DNA of 13,318 nucleotides from a candidate division SR1 bacterium CG_4_9_14_3_um_filter_40_9 (GCA_002791215.1 PFWQ01000073.1:1-13318), one strand, 5' to 3'; positions 1 to 8,212 are shown, counted from the stretch's first letter. The notes: generated from the letters alone by a model not told the origin. Numbers and translations: made by a program.

Positions 1-110
1 TTGTGTTTTGGGTGATGAGTCTGATCGCATTCGTCATCTTCAAAATCTGCTATCTTGTTGGTATCTACAAGGTTTCTCTCCATGAAGAAAAAATCGAAAA
101 AATCACATAG
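1..110 (+). CDS. C-terminal end of a membrane protein (partial)
   Basis: The frame beginning at base 3 is open to a TAG at 108-110 and gives about 35 residues. The first 20 or so are strongly hydrophobic (VFWVMSLIAFVIFKICYLVG), consistent with a final transmembrane helix. A charged cytoplasmic-type tail ending HEEKIEKIT follows. The gene starts outside the window, so the family cannot be named. The other two forward frames give no comparable membrane-like sequence, which supports this frame. The next forward gene starts 50 bases downstream after an AT-rich gap. Confidence 0.55.
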   Translation, partial: VFWVMSLIAFVIFKICYLVGIYKVSLHEEKIEKIT

Positions 111-160
111 CTTTTCATAGGAATAATCTTATTATATATGTAATAAAAAACAAATATATT

Positions 161-619
161 ATGAGACCAACAAGCAATCTGCCACACGATAATGAATTTC
201 GTGCATATCTTATCGTTATTGGCTTTGCCATTATAGGAGTAGCTGTAAGTTCTTTTATCGCTACAGCCTTCCAGGCTATCATGAAGGAACCTATTCAATT
301 CTCGGTAGCATGGGATTTTCATTCTGGCTATTTTGGCATTAGCATTCTCGTCACTGGCCTTCTTTTGATATTTGGAACTAAGGCCACAAAAACTAAAAAA
401 ACCTGAGGCATTTCTGCAGCAGGTTTTTGCTTATATAATGAATTACACAGTTTCTCCAGTGATAGTATTTACGGTGATGGTATCTCCTTCAACTTTGTGC
501 AGAGGAATCATCACTTCCATTCCTGTCTCTATAGTAGCTGGCTTTTTCCCTGTCTTTGCTCTATCTCCCTTTATTCCAGGAACTGTTGTTGTAATGGTAT
601 AAGAAATCGTATTGGGTAA
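161..619 (+). CDS. Small two-helix membrane protein, C-terminus uncertain
   Basis: An ATG at 161 opens a frame with a short polar N-terminus and two hydrophobic helices: about residues 16-36 (YLIVIGFAIIGVAVSSF) and 56-72 (FGISILVTGLLLIFG). A basic tail, KATKTKKT, follows. The natural protein seems to end there, at about residue 81, but the next codon (404-406) is TGA, which means Gly elsewhere in this window. Under table 25 the frame stays open to TAA at 617-619. The extra 70 or so residues are antisense to efp, look like noise (many Cys, Ser, His), and lie beyond a transcription terminator at 397-428. I see three readings: a non-stop transcript, a substitution or frameshift at the 3' end (a run of seven A precedes the TGA), or a genuine antisense extension. 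The core contains no other TGA. No family recognised. Confidence 0.5.
397..428. terminator. Bidirectional rho-independent terminator
   Basis: A nine-base-pair stem pairs aaaaacctg (397-405) with caggttttt (420-428) around a 14-base loop. Read on the minus strand it lies 15 bases past the efp stop and runs into seven T residues, an ideal efp terminator. Read on the plus strand it follows the basic tail of the small membrane gene and has a five-T tract. The in-frame TGA of that gene lies inside the hairpin. Confidence 0.75.
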
Positions 620-994
620 TAATACATTTAAGACTTGCCCCTTGTAAGTCATAAGGAATAATTCGAGATTTTCCTTGAGGTATGGGAGTACATCTTCAAT
701 AGCTGATTTATCCAAATCATACATTTCTCCACTATCATTTTCCATAAATGAATACGTATCTCATGAATGATAAAGATAGATAGCGTTGTTGGTTGCTACG
801 TCTCATTTTTCTATCACGGAGCCTGATTTATATACGAATGTTTGTACGCTTCCGGTAACCAGATTTTTCATTTTGAATGAATAGCTCCCCTGTCTTTGTT
901 GCATCTGCATAAAGGAGAAGTCGACAACTTTGAATAACTGACCATCAATTTCAAGAATGGTGTTTTTCTTGATTTCTGAGACATCTAATTTCAT
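443..994 (-). CDS. efp: Translation elongation factor P
   Basis: EF-P binds the ribosome between the P and E sites and relieves stalling at polyproline. The 183-aa product matches the family length (about 185) and its three domains: an N-terminal KOW-like domain (1-60), a central domain, and an OB-type C-terminus with the signature around PGIKGDRAKTGKKPATIETG. It ends with IPLHKVEGDTITVNTITGETV. Two in-frame TGAs (803-805, 761-763) sit at expected glycines (VIEK-G-D and HS-G-D), so this is one gene rather than two fragments. The modification loop reads QQRQG (residues 32-36) where most EF-Ps have PGKG. The usual modified lysine is therefore replaced by Gln or Arg depending on alignment, so lysine modification of the EpmA type is unlikely. 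ATG at 994 has no clear Shine-Dalgarno. The gene lies downstream of secD in the same direction. Confidence 0.95.
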
Positions 995-1026
995 TGGCTT
1001 TGTAAATTAAAATATTAAAATATTTG

Positions 1027-1087
1027 GAAAATTAGAAGATTAATAAGCTGCCGCATAATTTTTAAATTTTTTAATCTTTTAATTTTC
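1027..1087 (-). other. Long AT-rich hairpin between secD and efp
   Basis: A 17-base arm (1027-1043) pairs with 1071-1087 with one G-T mismatch, leaving a 27-base loop. The distal arm touches the secD stop codon. There is no T tract, so it is not a classic terminator. It may attenuate readthrough into efp or protect the 3' end of the upstream message. This is inference from base pairing alone. Confidence 0.45.
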
Positions 1088-2787
1088 TAATCTTGCTTTT
1101 TGATATAGAATGCAATCATCAACATCTTGGTCAAAGGCACATTGAATAGCAGAACCAATGCAAGACAAGTGAGCATCATCGCACCGAATCCTTTGAAGAT
1201 ATTGATACCCATAGTGAAGAGCAGAAGCGCTATAAGACCCGTACTAATCTGACTATCTCTGATGGCCCTCCAACTTCTATCTCTTGCATAATCAATTGCT
1301 CATCATATACTTTTACCATCTTTGATCTCTTCATTGAATCTTTCATACATCAGGATATTCGCATCCACTGCCATTCCTATCGCTAGAATGATCGCTGCGA
1401 TTCCACTAAGTGATAATGCATAGTCGCTTAATTTGATAAGGCCGAATAATAATATCAGGAATGATCCTAGGACCATACAGGTAAGTATCATTCTTTTGAG
1501 GTCATACATGAAGAATATCAATACGGCGATAGCGATGAATCCTGCGAACATGGCCCACAATGCTCATGTGAATGCATTATCTCCAAGCGTAGGACTTATT
1601 TTTTCTTCTTGCATGAGGATAAGCGGTGCTGGTAATGCTCCATCATTTAGCGCGTCTGAAAGTTCCTTTGCACTCTCTATAGTGAATGATCCATCGATCT
1701 GCGCACTTCCTCAGCATATCTTGCTTTGGATATTCGGCGCAGTAAGTAATTCTCCTCCTACGAAGATGGCCATCGGTTTGCCGATATTCGCTTCAGAGAT
1801 ACTACAGAATATTTCCTTTCCTTTATCATCCAAGTTGATTGCTACGACCGGTTCTCCCATCTGCGATGTACTTGTATTGGCAAACTTGAAGTATGCTCCA
1901 TTCAGGATATTGTTGTTTTTGTCTGTCGCAGAAATTCGGTTTTCTTGATTTTGTACAAATACATCTTCAAGTGTATAGAGTATGGCCACATTGCCTGATG
2001 TATCTTTCCCCTCACTTTTATCTATCAAGCGTGTCATAGTAAATCCATCCAACTTGACTGTCTGACTTGTCGTTCATAGAGTATTCTGATTTGAGATAGT
2101 AGCATAGGTGCCTTCCAATAATTTGCCATATAATTTACCCATTTCCATTTTATCAAGTGTTGATTTGTTGTTCTTGTAGAGTTCTGGCAACTGATCGATT
2201 GTTGCCCCCGAAAATGCGTTATAGTAGATATCTTCAGACATTTTTCCATCAGTGATTTTCTTCATAAGTTCAGGTGTTTTTGCGATTTCTGCCATAAGAT
2301 TTTGTGCTATGGTTTTTCTTTCGGCAATGCTTTGTATTGTTAGTTTGTTAGGATTTTTGAGTTTAAATTCCAATTCGACTGTCTTCCCGATGATCTCTTT
2401 TGCCTGATTAAGATCTGCGATTCATCATATCTCTACCACAATCTGTTGCTGATCGTCTAAACTTTGCACATATGCTTTGTAATCACTGACTCCAAGCTTG
2501 GAAATTCTTCCATCGATATTTTTGAGGATGATATCTTCTATCAATTTTTTGATGGCGGTGAGTTCGGTGCCTTGATATACTTTTTCATATTTATCATAGG
2601 ATATCCTGTAGATAAGCCTGGTTCCTCAGGAGACATCTAATCACTTCCTGAAATATGACAATCCATTGCTCGTTATTATCATATGTCTTTTCCCAGTTGT
2701 CTTATCGAATTCTCTTCCTATAAAAAAAATCGTGAATAGCGAAGCGAGAACGAGGAGTGCAAAAACAACTTTCTTATTGAGTTTCAT
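1087..2787 (-). CDS. secD: Protein translocase subunit SecD
   Basis: SecD is the membrane component that uses proton motive force to help SecYEG/SecA release exported proteins. The ORF encodes 566 aa under TGA=Gly. An N-terminal helix (about 5-24) precedes the D1 motif GLDVSGGT (residues 49-56), in which G49 and G54 are TGA. A long periplasmic P1 region follows with an SKICGGSAQIDGSF segment, then the D4-like ISPTLGDNAF (about 395-405). A five-helix RND-type membrane domain carries GMAVDANILMYERFNEEI (around 475) and ends with the helix sequence after AIRDSQISTG. The stop is TAG at 1087-1089. SecF is not fused and not adjacent; efp follows instead, 92 bases downstream. ATG at 2787 has no Shine-Dalgarno but is followed directly by the signal-anchor helix. 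Several other TGAs fall at plausible glycines (for example AFT-G-AL and KSI-GG-AID). Confidence 0.95.
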
Positions 2788-2829
2788 TGTTCACAAAAAA
2801 AATAGGTAAAAACGCAAATTAATGCTAGA

Positions 2830-2857
2830 CATATATTGTTTTAGAGGTGCAATTCAA
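2830..2857 (-). promoter_or_regulatory. Possible secD promoter
   Basis: On the minus strand TTGAAT (2857-2852) and TATATG (2835-2830) are 16 bases apart, about 43 bases upstream of the secD ATG. It lies in the only gap shared by the divergent secD and flavin genes. AT-rich sequence produces such matches by chance, so this is tentative. Confidence 0.35.
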
Positions 2858-2943
2858 GATGAAATGTTTGCACTAAATTGTTGATTTATTTGGTGACTTT
2901 CTTATGTTTATCGAATCACATTTTACTCTATTCTCTGAATCTA

Positions 2944-4203
2944 ATGTTTAAAAGACTCAAAATAAATAAGCGGACTGCCTTGGGCGCTTGAGCAATCATG
3001 CTTGCGGCATTATTCCGAAGTCTGGATTGAATTTTTCTGAGACCGCAATTTTATACACTTCCAGCAGTAGTTGTCGTATTTCTCGAGCATATATTAGGAT
3101 TTTTAGTCTTGTTGCCTTGGCTGGTAAAAAGACGATGGAAGATAAAAGTCCTCTCCAGAAATGATTGGTTTGCTATCATCGGCGTCAGTGTTTTGGGTGG
3201 ACTTATAGGAACAGTCTTTATTACCAAAGCCTTTTTTGCAGCTTTCGGTGGGCAGATAACTCTTGCTACGGTCATACTTCTTCAAAAACTTCAACCTGTG
3301 TTTGCGCTTATCTTAGCGAGAATTATCCTCAAAGAAAAACTTCCGGCCAAGTTTTATGTCCGAGCACTTCTGGCCATCTGATCATGATATGTCTTGGCAT
3401 TTGGCCAAGATTGATTGAATGTTTTTAGCATACAATTTTGGCATCATGCGGCCTTTTATTCTCTTATAGCTGCATTTGCTTTTGGAGCATGAACAGTCCT
3501 GGGGAAAAAAGTGGTGAATAATCTAGACTTTCAACTAACGGCAGGATTGAGGTTTGGAATAACCAGTATTCTTGCTTTCATCGTGTTGCTTGTCACTTGA
3601 GATCTATGAAGCATAAGCCTATTAACTCCGCATCATCGGATATCTCTTGTGATCATTGTCTTCACAAGCGGTGCTTTGGCAATGTTTCTTTATTACTTTG
3701 GACTCAAACGTGTCAAAGCTTCTCAAGCCACTATTTTGGAATTGTTCCGGCCACTGTCGGCGGTCATATTGGATTATTTTCTCAATGGAAATATACTCAC
3801 ACCGGCACAAATGACTGCAACTATAATACTTCTCTTTGCTATTTATCAAATCGTAAAATCACAGAATAAACTTGTTAGTTTTTCAGCAAATGTTGTCCAT
3901 GGTCAAGGGCGTGGATTTCATACAGCAAATCTTGATGTGATAAATCTCGAATTACCGCATGGAATCTATCTGATAGATATGTCCTGGAAATGAAAAAAAT
4001 ATAAGTGACTGATGCACTTCGGCTATAGAGCTACCTTCCATGAAGCCATTTCTACAGAGCTCTATCTAGCTAATTTTGATGGAGATCTTTATAGGCAACA
4101 TGTCAAAGTTACGGTCCAGAAAAAAATAAGAGACATCATCGAATTTCCTACTGCTGAAGCGCTGAAGGCACAAATTGCAAAGGATATGGAACAGGTTAAA
4201 TAA
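2944..4203 (+). CDS. EamA/DMT permease fused to riboflavin kinase domain
   Basis: One 419-aa frame holds two modules. Residues 1 to about 308 form a ten-helix-type EamA (drug/metabolite transporter) protein with two repeats, including LQPVFALILARIILKEKLPA in the first and FYYFGLKRVKASQATILELF-like sequence in the second. Residues from about 310 to 419 match the riboflavin kinase domain of RibF/RFK: VVHGQGRGFHTANL (ATP/Mg loop, normally GR.LGFPTANL), YKGLMHFGYRATF, the catalytic-glutamate segment STELYLANFDGDLY, and a C-terminal FPTAEALKAQIAKD. The ATP loop is two to four residues short, and the prolines of PTAN and RPTF are His and Ala. T, N and E are kept. There is no stop and no suitable start codon at the junction, so the fusion looks real. 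RibN riboflavin importers belong to the EamA superfamily, and ribE and ribH follow directly. I infer flavin or precursor uptake coupled to FMN formation. The substrate is unproven. Confidence 0.85.
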
Positions 4204-4234
4204 GTACTATTTAATTTTTATTATCATTATCCCT

Positions 4235-4810
4235 ATGTTTACATGAATAGTCGAAAAAGCTAAAATTATTGCTATCACATGATGAACTTTTATGATACAG
4301 GATATTTTTTGAAAACAGCTAAAACAATGAGAGAGCATCTCTCACGACTGAGCCTGTATGACACTTACAAAAATTGCCGGAAAGCAATATACTTTTTTTG
4401 CGATGGAGGAAACTTTTAGAAGGACGAATTTTGAAGACAAAAAGCCGGGAGACTATTTTAACGTAGAAAGGAGTTTGAAACTTTGATCTAGGCTGGATGG
4501 ACATTTTGTTTCAGGACATATTGATACTGTAGGGAAAGTTACTAAAATTATTCATAATAAAGACGGATCGATAGATATGTTTATCTCTTACCCCAAAACA
4601 TACAATCGTTATGTTGTCTATAAATGAAGTATTGCAGTTAATGGCGTAAGCCTGACCGTGGTCAAAGATGCAGCAAATACGTTTAGTGTGAGTCTGATTC
4701 CTATCACACTAGAAAAGACTAATCTTTCCCTCCTCAAGGTATGAGATAAGGCCAATCTCGAATTTGATATTCTTGCCAAATATATACTGAAAAGCCATGG
4801 TGTAGTATAG
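4235..4810 (+). CDS. ribE: Riboflavin synthase (alpha chain)
   Basis: The enzyme dismutates two 6,7-dimethyl-8-ribityllumazine molecules to riboflavin and a pyrimidine that RibH reuses. The 191-aa product has both lumazine-binding barrels. Repeat one starts MFTGIVE and contains GESISHDGACMTL, where GDSIAVNGVCLTV is usual; repeat two has GHFVSGHIDTVGKV, KGSIAVNGVSLTV and LIPITLEKTNL. It ends with the usual amphipathic helix region (EFDILAKYILK) before TAG. TGA supplies several conserved glycines, including that of MFTG and of the KGSIA motif. The start ATG lies 31 bases after the fusion gene, without a Shine-Dalgarno. Active-site Cys and His equivalents (C in GACMTL, H in GHID) are present. 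Confidence 0.95.
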
Positions 4811-4812
4811 AG

Positions 4813-4862
4813 TTGTCATCCTGAGCGCAGTCGAAGCCTGCCTGCGGGATTTAGAGTGACAA
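4813..4862. repeat. Palindromic intergenic repeat (GTCATCCTGAGC type)
   Basis: TTGTCA (4813-4818) pairs with TGACAA (4857-4862), and nested ATCC pairs with GGAT inside a 50-base element. The core GTCATCCTGAGCGCAGTCG resembles a family of short palindromic repeats seen between genes in many bacteria (recognition from memory). It fills most of the gap between ribE and ribH and is more GC-rich than its surroundings. It could form an mRNA hairpin that changes relative ribE/ribH expression. Confidence 0.6.
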
Positions 4863-4897
4863 TCCAGCCTGCCTTTTAGTTTATTATCTATTTCCTT

Positions 4898-5350
4898 ATG
4901 TCTACGTACAAAATACAAGCCAGTGATTATTTCAAGATGGCCAAAAATATAAAAATATGTACCATCACCTCTTCATTTAATAGTGAATATTCTTTTGCAT
5001 TAGAAAAGAAAAATACTGATTTTCTCAAGGCGCAATGATTTACTAACATCGATAGCTATCAGGTTCCTTGAGCGTTTGAAATCCCATGAATGCTTGCCAG
5101 ACTACTTAAAACATGAGGCTATGATCTGTATCTGTGTTTTGGCGTAGTAGTAAAATGAGAGACCCCTCACTTTGACTATGTGTGTGCCGAAGTTGCAAGA
5201 GGCGTCATGAATATGACTATACAATATCCTATGCCTATCATATTTTGAATCCTTACTTGCAATAATTTTGACCAGGTGAAGGCTAGAATTTCTGAAAATT
5301 ATGCTATCGCAGGATTGAATCTGCTTGTAGAAATTGTAGAAAAAACGTAA
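4898..5350 (+). CDS. ribH: 6,7-dimethyl-8-ribityllumazine synthase
   Basis: Lumazine synthase condenses 5-amino-6-ribitylaminouracil with 3,4-dihydroxy-2-butanone 4-phosphate and forms a pentameric or icosahedral shell. The 150-aa product has the family motifs in order: SSFN (substrate ring binding, about 25-28), VPGAFEIPG (57-65), GVVVKGETPHFDYV with the catalytic His at 91, PIIFGILT (113-120) and the phosphate-binding region around R130. TGA encodes glycines of VPG, EIPG, KGET and IFGIL. The ORF ends in TAA. It is the last gene of the forward flavin cluster and converges with the HAD gene, only four bases separating the stop codons. ATG at 4898 is chosen because the homologous region begins about 17 residues later and a TAG just upstream closes the gap. 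Confidence 0.95.
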
Positions 5351-5354
5351 ATCA

Positions 5355-5996
5355 TTAAGCGGCGATTTTTCTAAGTATGTTAATATTGAGTTTGTCAGCA
5401 GAATCCACGACAAGATCAGCTTGTGAAAAATCCTGATCTTTGGTATAAGTAGTAGGTATTATAATACATTTCATGCCTGCAGCCTTTGCAGCAGCCAATC
5501 AAATATCGGAATCTTCTATAGCTATACATTCTCATGGAGCTACACCAAGTCTTTGAGCCGTCAATAGATACGAGTCTGGATGTGGTTTTCTGTTTGTGAT
5601 ATCTTCTTCTGTGGTCAAGGCATCAAACAAGTTTTCTATATTTCCCCTTTTAAGTAATCATTGCGTGTTTTTCAATTCAGATGAAGTATTGAGTGCCAAT
5701 AAAACTTTGTTTTTGATGCTATGACACAAATCTATGGCTTTGGGTATAAACGGCATTTTTTCTAATAGATTGGAATATATTGGAGCAACAATTTTTTGAA
5801 ATTCTTCATCAGAAAAATTATATTTCGTATGAAAATATGTTAAATAATCTTTTGGATGTTTTCAAATAATCTGCTTCTTATCATCTTCGTCTATCTCTAT
5901 ACCTAATTGTTGAAAGGCCATAAAACCAGCAGTTACATTAGCATATTCAGAGTCAACTATCACTCCGTCTCTATCAAATATTACAGCTTTTAACAT
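5355..5996 (-). CDS. HAD-superfamily phosphatase/phosphomutase
   Basis: A 213-aa protein of the beta-phosphoglucomutase/phosphoglycolate-phosphatase type. Motif I is FDRDGVIVDSE near the N-terminus (nucleophile D8, acid/base D10). A helical cap follows, then motif II in LLALNTSS, the lysine motif in NRKPHPDSY, and motif III/IV CIAIEDSDIGLAAAKAAG. These cover all catalytic elements for Mg-dependent phosphoryl transfer, and the protein should be cytoplasmic. TGA gives the Gly of EDSDIG, IIGKHP and NTQGLL. Substrate cannot be deduced: sugar phosphates, phosphoglycolate or FMN are all possible in this family. Its position beside ribH is convergent, so a flavin role is not implied. It starts 44 bases after the GDPD gene and is probably the last gene of the tyrS operon. 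Confidence 0.9.
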
Positions 5997-6040
5997 AAGA
6001 AATAGTAACCAGATAAATTATCACAAAGCTGATCATAAAT

Positions 6041-6718
6041 TTATAATCTGTCTGGGACATTGGAAAAGATTCCATCAACACCGAATGCCTTCATTTTCTC
6101 GATATCTTCAACCCCATCCACGGTTCGAACCATAACTTTCAGGCCTTTTTGATGGGCATCATCTATGATAGCTTTGGTAATGAAATTTATGTCCAAATTC
6201 ACTGAGTATGCTCACAAATCTTGTGCGGACTGAAGAAATCACTCAGGATAACCTTCGGTCAAAGCTCAGATTTTGATATATGGATTGAGTGTATGAAACG
6301 TTTTTAATTGCTCGTGGTCAAAAGAAGAGACGAGAAAATCGTCATAATTTCGACCTTTATCAGTGACGTATTGTCCAATTAGTTGTGAAGTTTTTTCTGC
6401 GGTATGTGGACCTTTGAGTTCTATATTTATTTGAACTTCCTTATCAACTAAATCTAAGACTTCTGACAACAGAGGGATTTTTTCACCATTACCGGTATCT
6501 AATTTTCTCAGTTCATCGATTGATTTTTCGATGACTAATCCATGTCCATCGGTTGTCCTATCAACTTCATCATCGTGAATGACTACAAGCTCACCTGTTG
6601 CACATGCATGTACGTCCAATTCGATCATATCGACTCAAAGTATAATCGCTTTCGCGAAGGATTTTAAGGTATTTTCTGGTTCGTATGCGGGCGCGCCTCT
6701 GTGTCCGATTTTGAGCAT
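6041..6718 (-). CDS. Glycerophosphodiester phosphodiesterase (GDPD)
   Basis: The enzyme hydrolyses glycerophosphodiesters to sn-glycerol 3-phosphate and an alcohol, recycling lipid headgroups. The 225-aa TIM-barrel protein starts with HRG (H6, R7) and PENT (14-17). It continues with ELDVH (E33, D35), the metal and catalytic ligands, then VVIHDDEVDRTTDG (catalytic H48), INIELKG, and a C-terminal GVDGIFSNVPD. No signal peptide is visible, so it is cytoplasmic like UgpQ. TGAs supply glycines at ILGVD, IKIGAL, YPEGF and DLGAY. It lies 25 bases downstream of tyrS and 44 bases upstream of the HAD gene, all on the minus strand. A host-parasitic or predatory cell could use it on scavenged lipids; that is inference. 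Confidence 0.93.
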
Positions 6719-6743
6719 GTATGATTGAGAATGAATGTAAATA

Positions 6744-8057
6744 TTACCCTGCTTTCACTACTTTAAAGGTCTTTTTCCCTTTCCTCAAGAGCAGAATTTC
6801 ATTCACGAAATCAGCTTTGCTGAAGGTTTTTTGCGGATCGGAAATTTTTTCTTCGTTGCAATATAATGAATTAGACTGAATTAATTTTTTGGCTTCGCCG
6901 TTGGATGTGGCAAGTCATGACTGGACACAGAGGTCGAGAATTTTGAGCTCATCACCTTTGATTTCGCAGCCTCCTACTTCTTTTTCGAGAGCAAGAATAT
7001 CTTTCTTGGGAAGACTTTTTACTAGTGCTAATCTCTCCGCCTCACTAAAAAATATTTCGCTAATTTTCTGCGCTTGCCCCGAAGCTTCGGGGCCGAAGAG
7101 CACCTCTACAACCCAGCTTGCAAGTTCTTTCTGCCCATAACGAAGTTCTGGATGTTCGTTATGTTTGGCAACAATAGCATTGATTTCGTCGAGTGTCTTT
7201 AATGAAAAAACTTTGAGTAATTTATCGACCAAAGCATCTTCTACGTTCATGAAGAATTGGTATACGAAGTATGGTGAGTTCTTGTTTTGATCTACTCGGA
7301 TTGCATTGCCTTCAGACTTTCAGAATTTTTTGCCAGAGGCATCAGTGATGAGTGGAATGGTTAATGCGAATACTTCCTGATCTAATTTTTTGCGGATGAT
7401 TTCCATACCGGTCGTCACATTTCCTCGCTGATCTGATCAACCAAGTTGTAGCTTCACCCCATGCTTTTCGAAGAGGTGAAGAAAGTCGTATCATTGGATG
7501 AGCATGTAGCTGAATTCGGCGTAGGTGATAGACAATGCCGGATCCTCTATTCTTTTTTTGACGGATTCTTTGGCGATCATCGTGTTGACGGTGATGAACT
7601 TTCCGACTTCGCGGAGGAATTTGAGGTAGTCCATCCCCTTATAGAAATCATAGTTGTCGACCATCTCATAATCGAATTTGATATCGTAGGCCTTTTTGAT
7701 GTTTTCCAAAAAATTCTTGAGCTGATGATAGATGCATTGCTCGTTGTGTCTGAGTTGTTTCTCATCAAGAAAGAACCTCTCGGCTTCTTTGGCAGTGGGA
7801 TCACCGATCATTCCGGTAGCACCGCCCACGAGGAAATAGCACTTGTTACCGTATCTCATAAGGTGTATCGCTGCCATCACGGAAAACATATTCCCTATCT
7901 GAAGCGAATCAGCAGACGGATCGAAACCGATGTAAAATTTCTGTCATCCCTTCTCACAAAGGTCGAAGATTTTATCACTGGAGAACTGATTTATCAAACC
8001 GCGTAATTCTCGTTCCTGACGTAAAGTCATACTTTCAAATTTAACAAATAAATTCAT
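6744..8057 (-). CDS. tyrS: Tyrosyl-tRNA synthetase
   Basis: TyrRS charges tRNA-Tyr. The 437-aa product has the class Ic layout. A Rossmann domain carries [16 protein letters not shown], with the HIGH-type signature as QIGN (53-56). [22 protein letters not shown] and LQLGGSDQRGN (G207 is TGA; RGN replaces the common WGN) follow. The KMSKS-type loop is KKFGKSEGNAI (244-252, G246 is TGA). A helical anticodon domain precedes a C-terminal S4 RNA-binding domain (about 365-437, [13 protein letters not shown]). Length is normal for TyrRS with S4. Two class signatures containing TGA at invariant Gly make this among the best codon-reassignment evidence here. The ATG at 8057 directly abuts a hairpin repeat that forms its leader; an AGGGAG is suitably placed upstream. 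It heads the tyrS-GDPD-HAD operon. Confidence 0.97.
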
Positions 8058-8058
8058 T

Positions 8059-8174
8059 TTTGTCTCCCTTTGTAAAGGGAGATGTCCGCATGGACAGAGG
8101 AATTTTAAATCCTCCACCACAAGTGGTTTCCAGCTATGCTGGACTGTAGCCCCTCCTTTGCAAAGGAGGACAAA
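8059..8174. repeat. 116-bp multi-hairpin repeat with inverted ends
   Basis: The element has matching inverted ends, TTTGTC plus a hairpin CTCCCTTT/AAAGGGAG (8064-8071/8074-8081) on the left and CCTCCTTTG/CAAAGGAGG followed by ACAAA on the right. Between them lie three further small hairpins: TGTCC/GGACA (8083-8096), ACCAC/GTGGT (8116-8127) and CCAGC/GCTGG (8130-8142). This architecture resembles a MITE-like or REP/BIME-type mobile palindrome. It ends one base before the tyrS start and forms almost the whole tyrS leader. No target-site duplication was identified. Confidence 0.7.
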
Positions 8175-8184
8175 TACATTTTGC

Positions 8185-8212
8185 TTTATATGTAATTCCT
8201 TTTGGATTTCAA
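8185..8212 (-). promoter_or_regulatory. Probable tyrS promoter
   Basis: On the minus strand TTGAAA (8212-8207) and TATAAA (8190-8185) are 16 bases apart. Transcription would begin just outside the hairpin repeat, so the mRNA leader would consist of the repeat. Both boxes are close to sigma-70 consensus. Confidence 0.5.

Noticed and set aside
1433..1948. 171-aa forward open frame opposite secD
   Set aside because: It is a shadow of the secD coding strand; the minus strand has clear SecD motifs across it.
2788..2943. FMN (RFN) riboswitch upstream of the flavin cluster
   Set aside because: The conserved RFN-element segments were not recognisable in the 156-base gap; it looks like ordinary AT-rich promoter sequence.
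4319..4504. Minus-strand ORF within ribE
   Set aside because: It is a shadow frame; the forward frame encodes riboflavin synthase.
7461..8006. 181-aa forward open frame opposite tyrS
   Set aside because: It is the antisense of tyrS, whose motifs are unambiguous; no promoter, start context or family likeness supports it.
8059..8190. T-box leader for tyrS
   Set aside because: There is no TGGNACCGCG-type T-box sequence; the structure is explained as a symmetric palindromic repeat.
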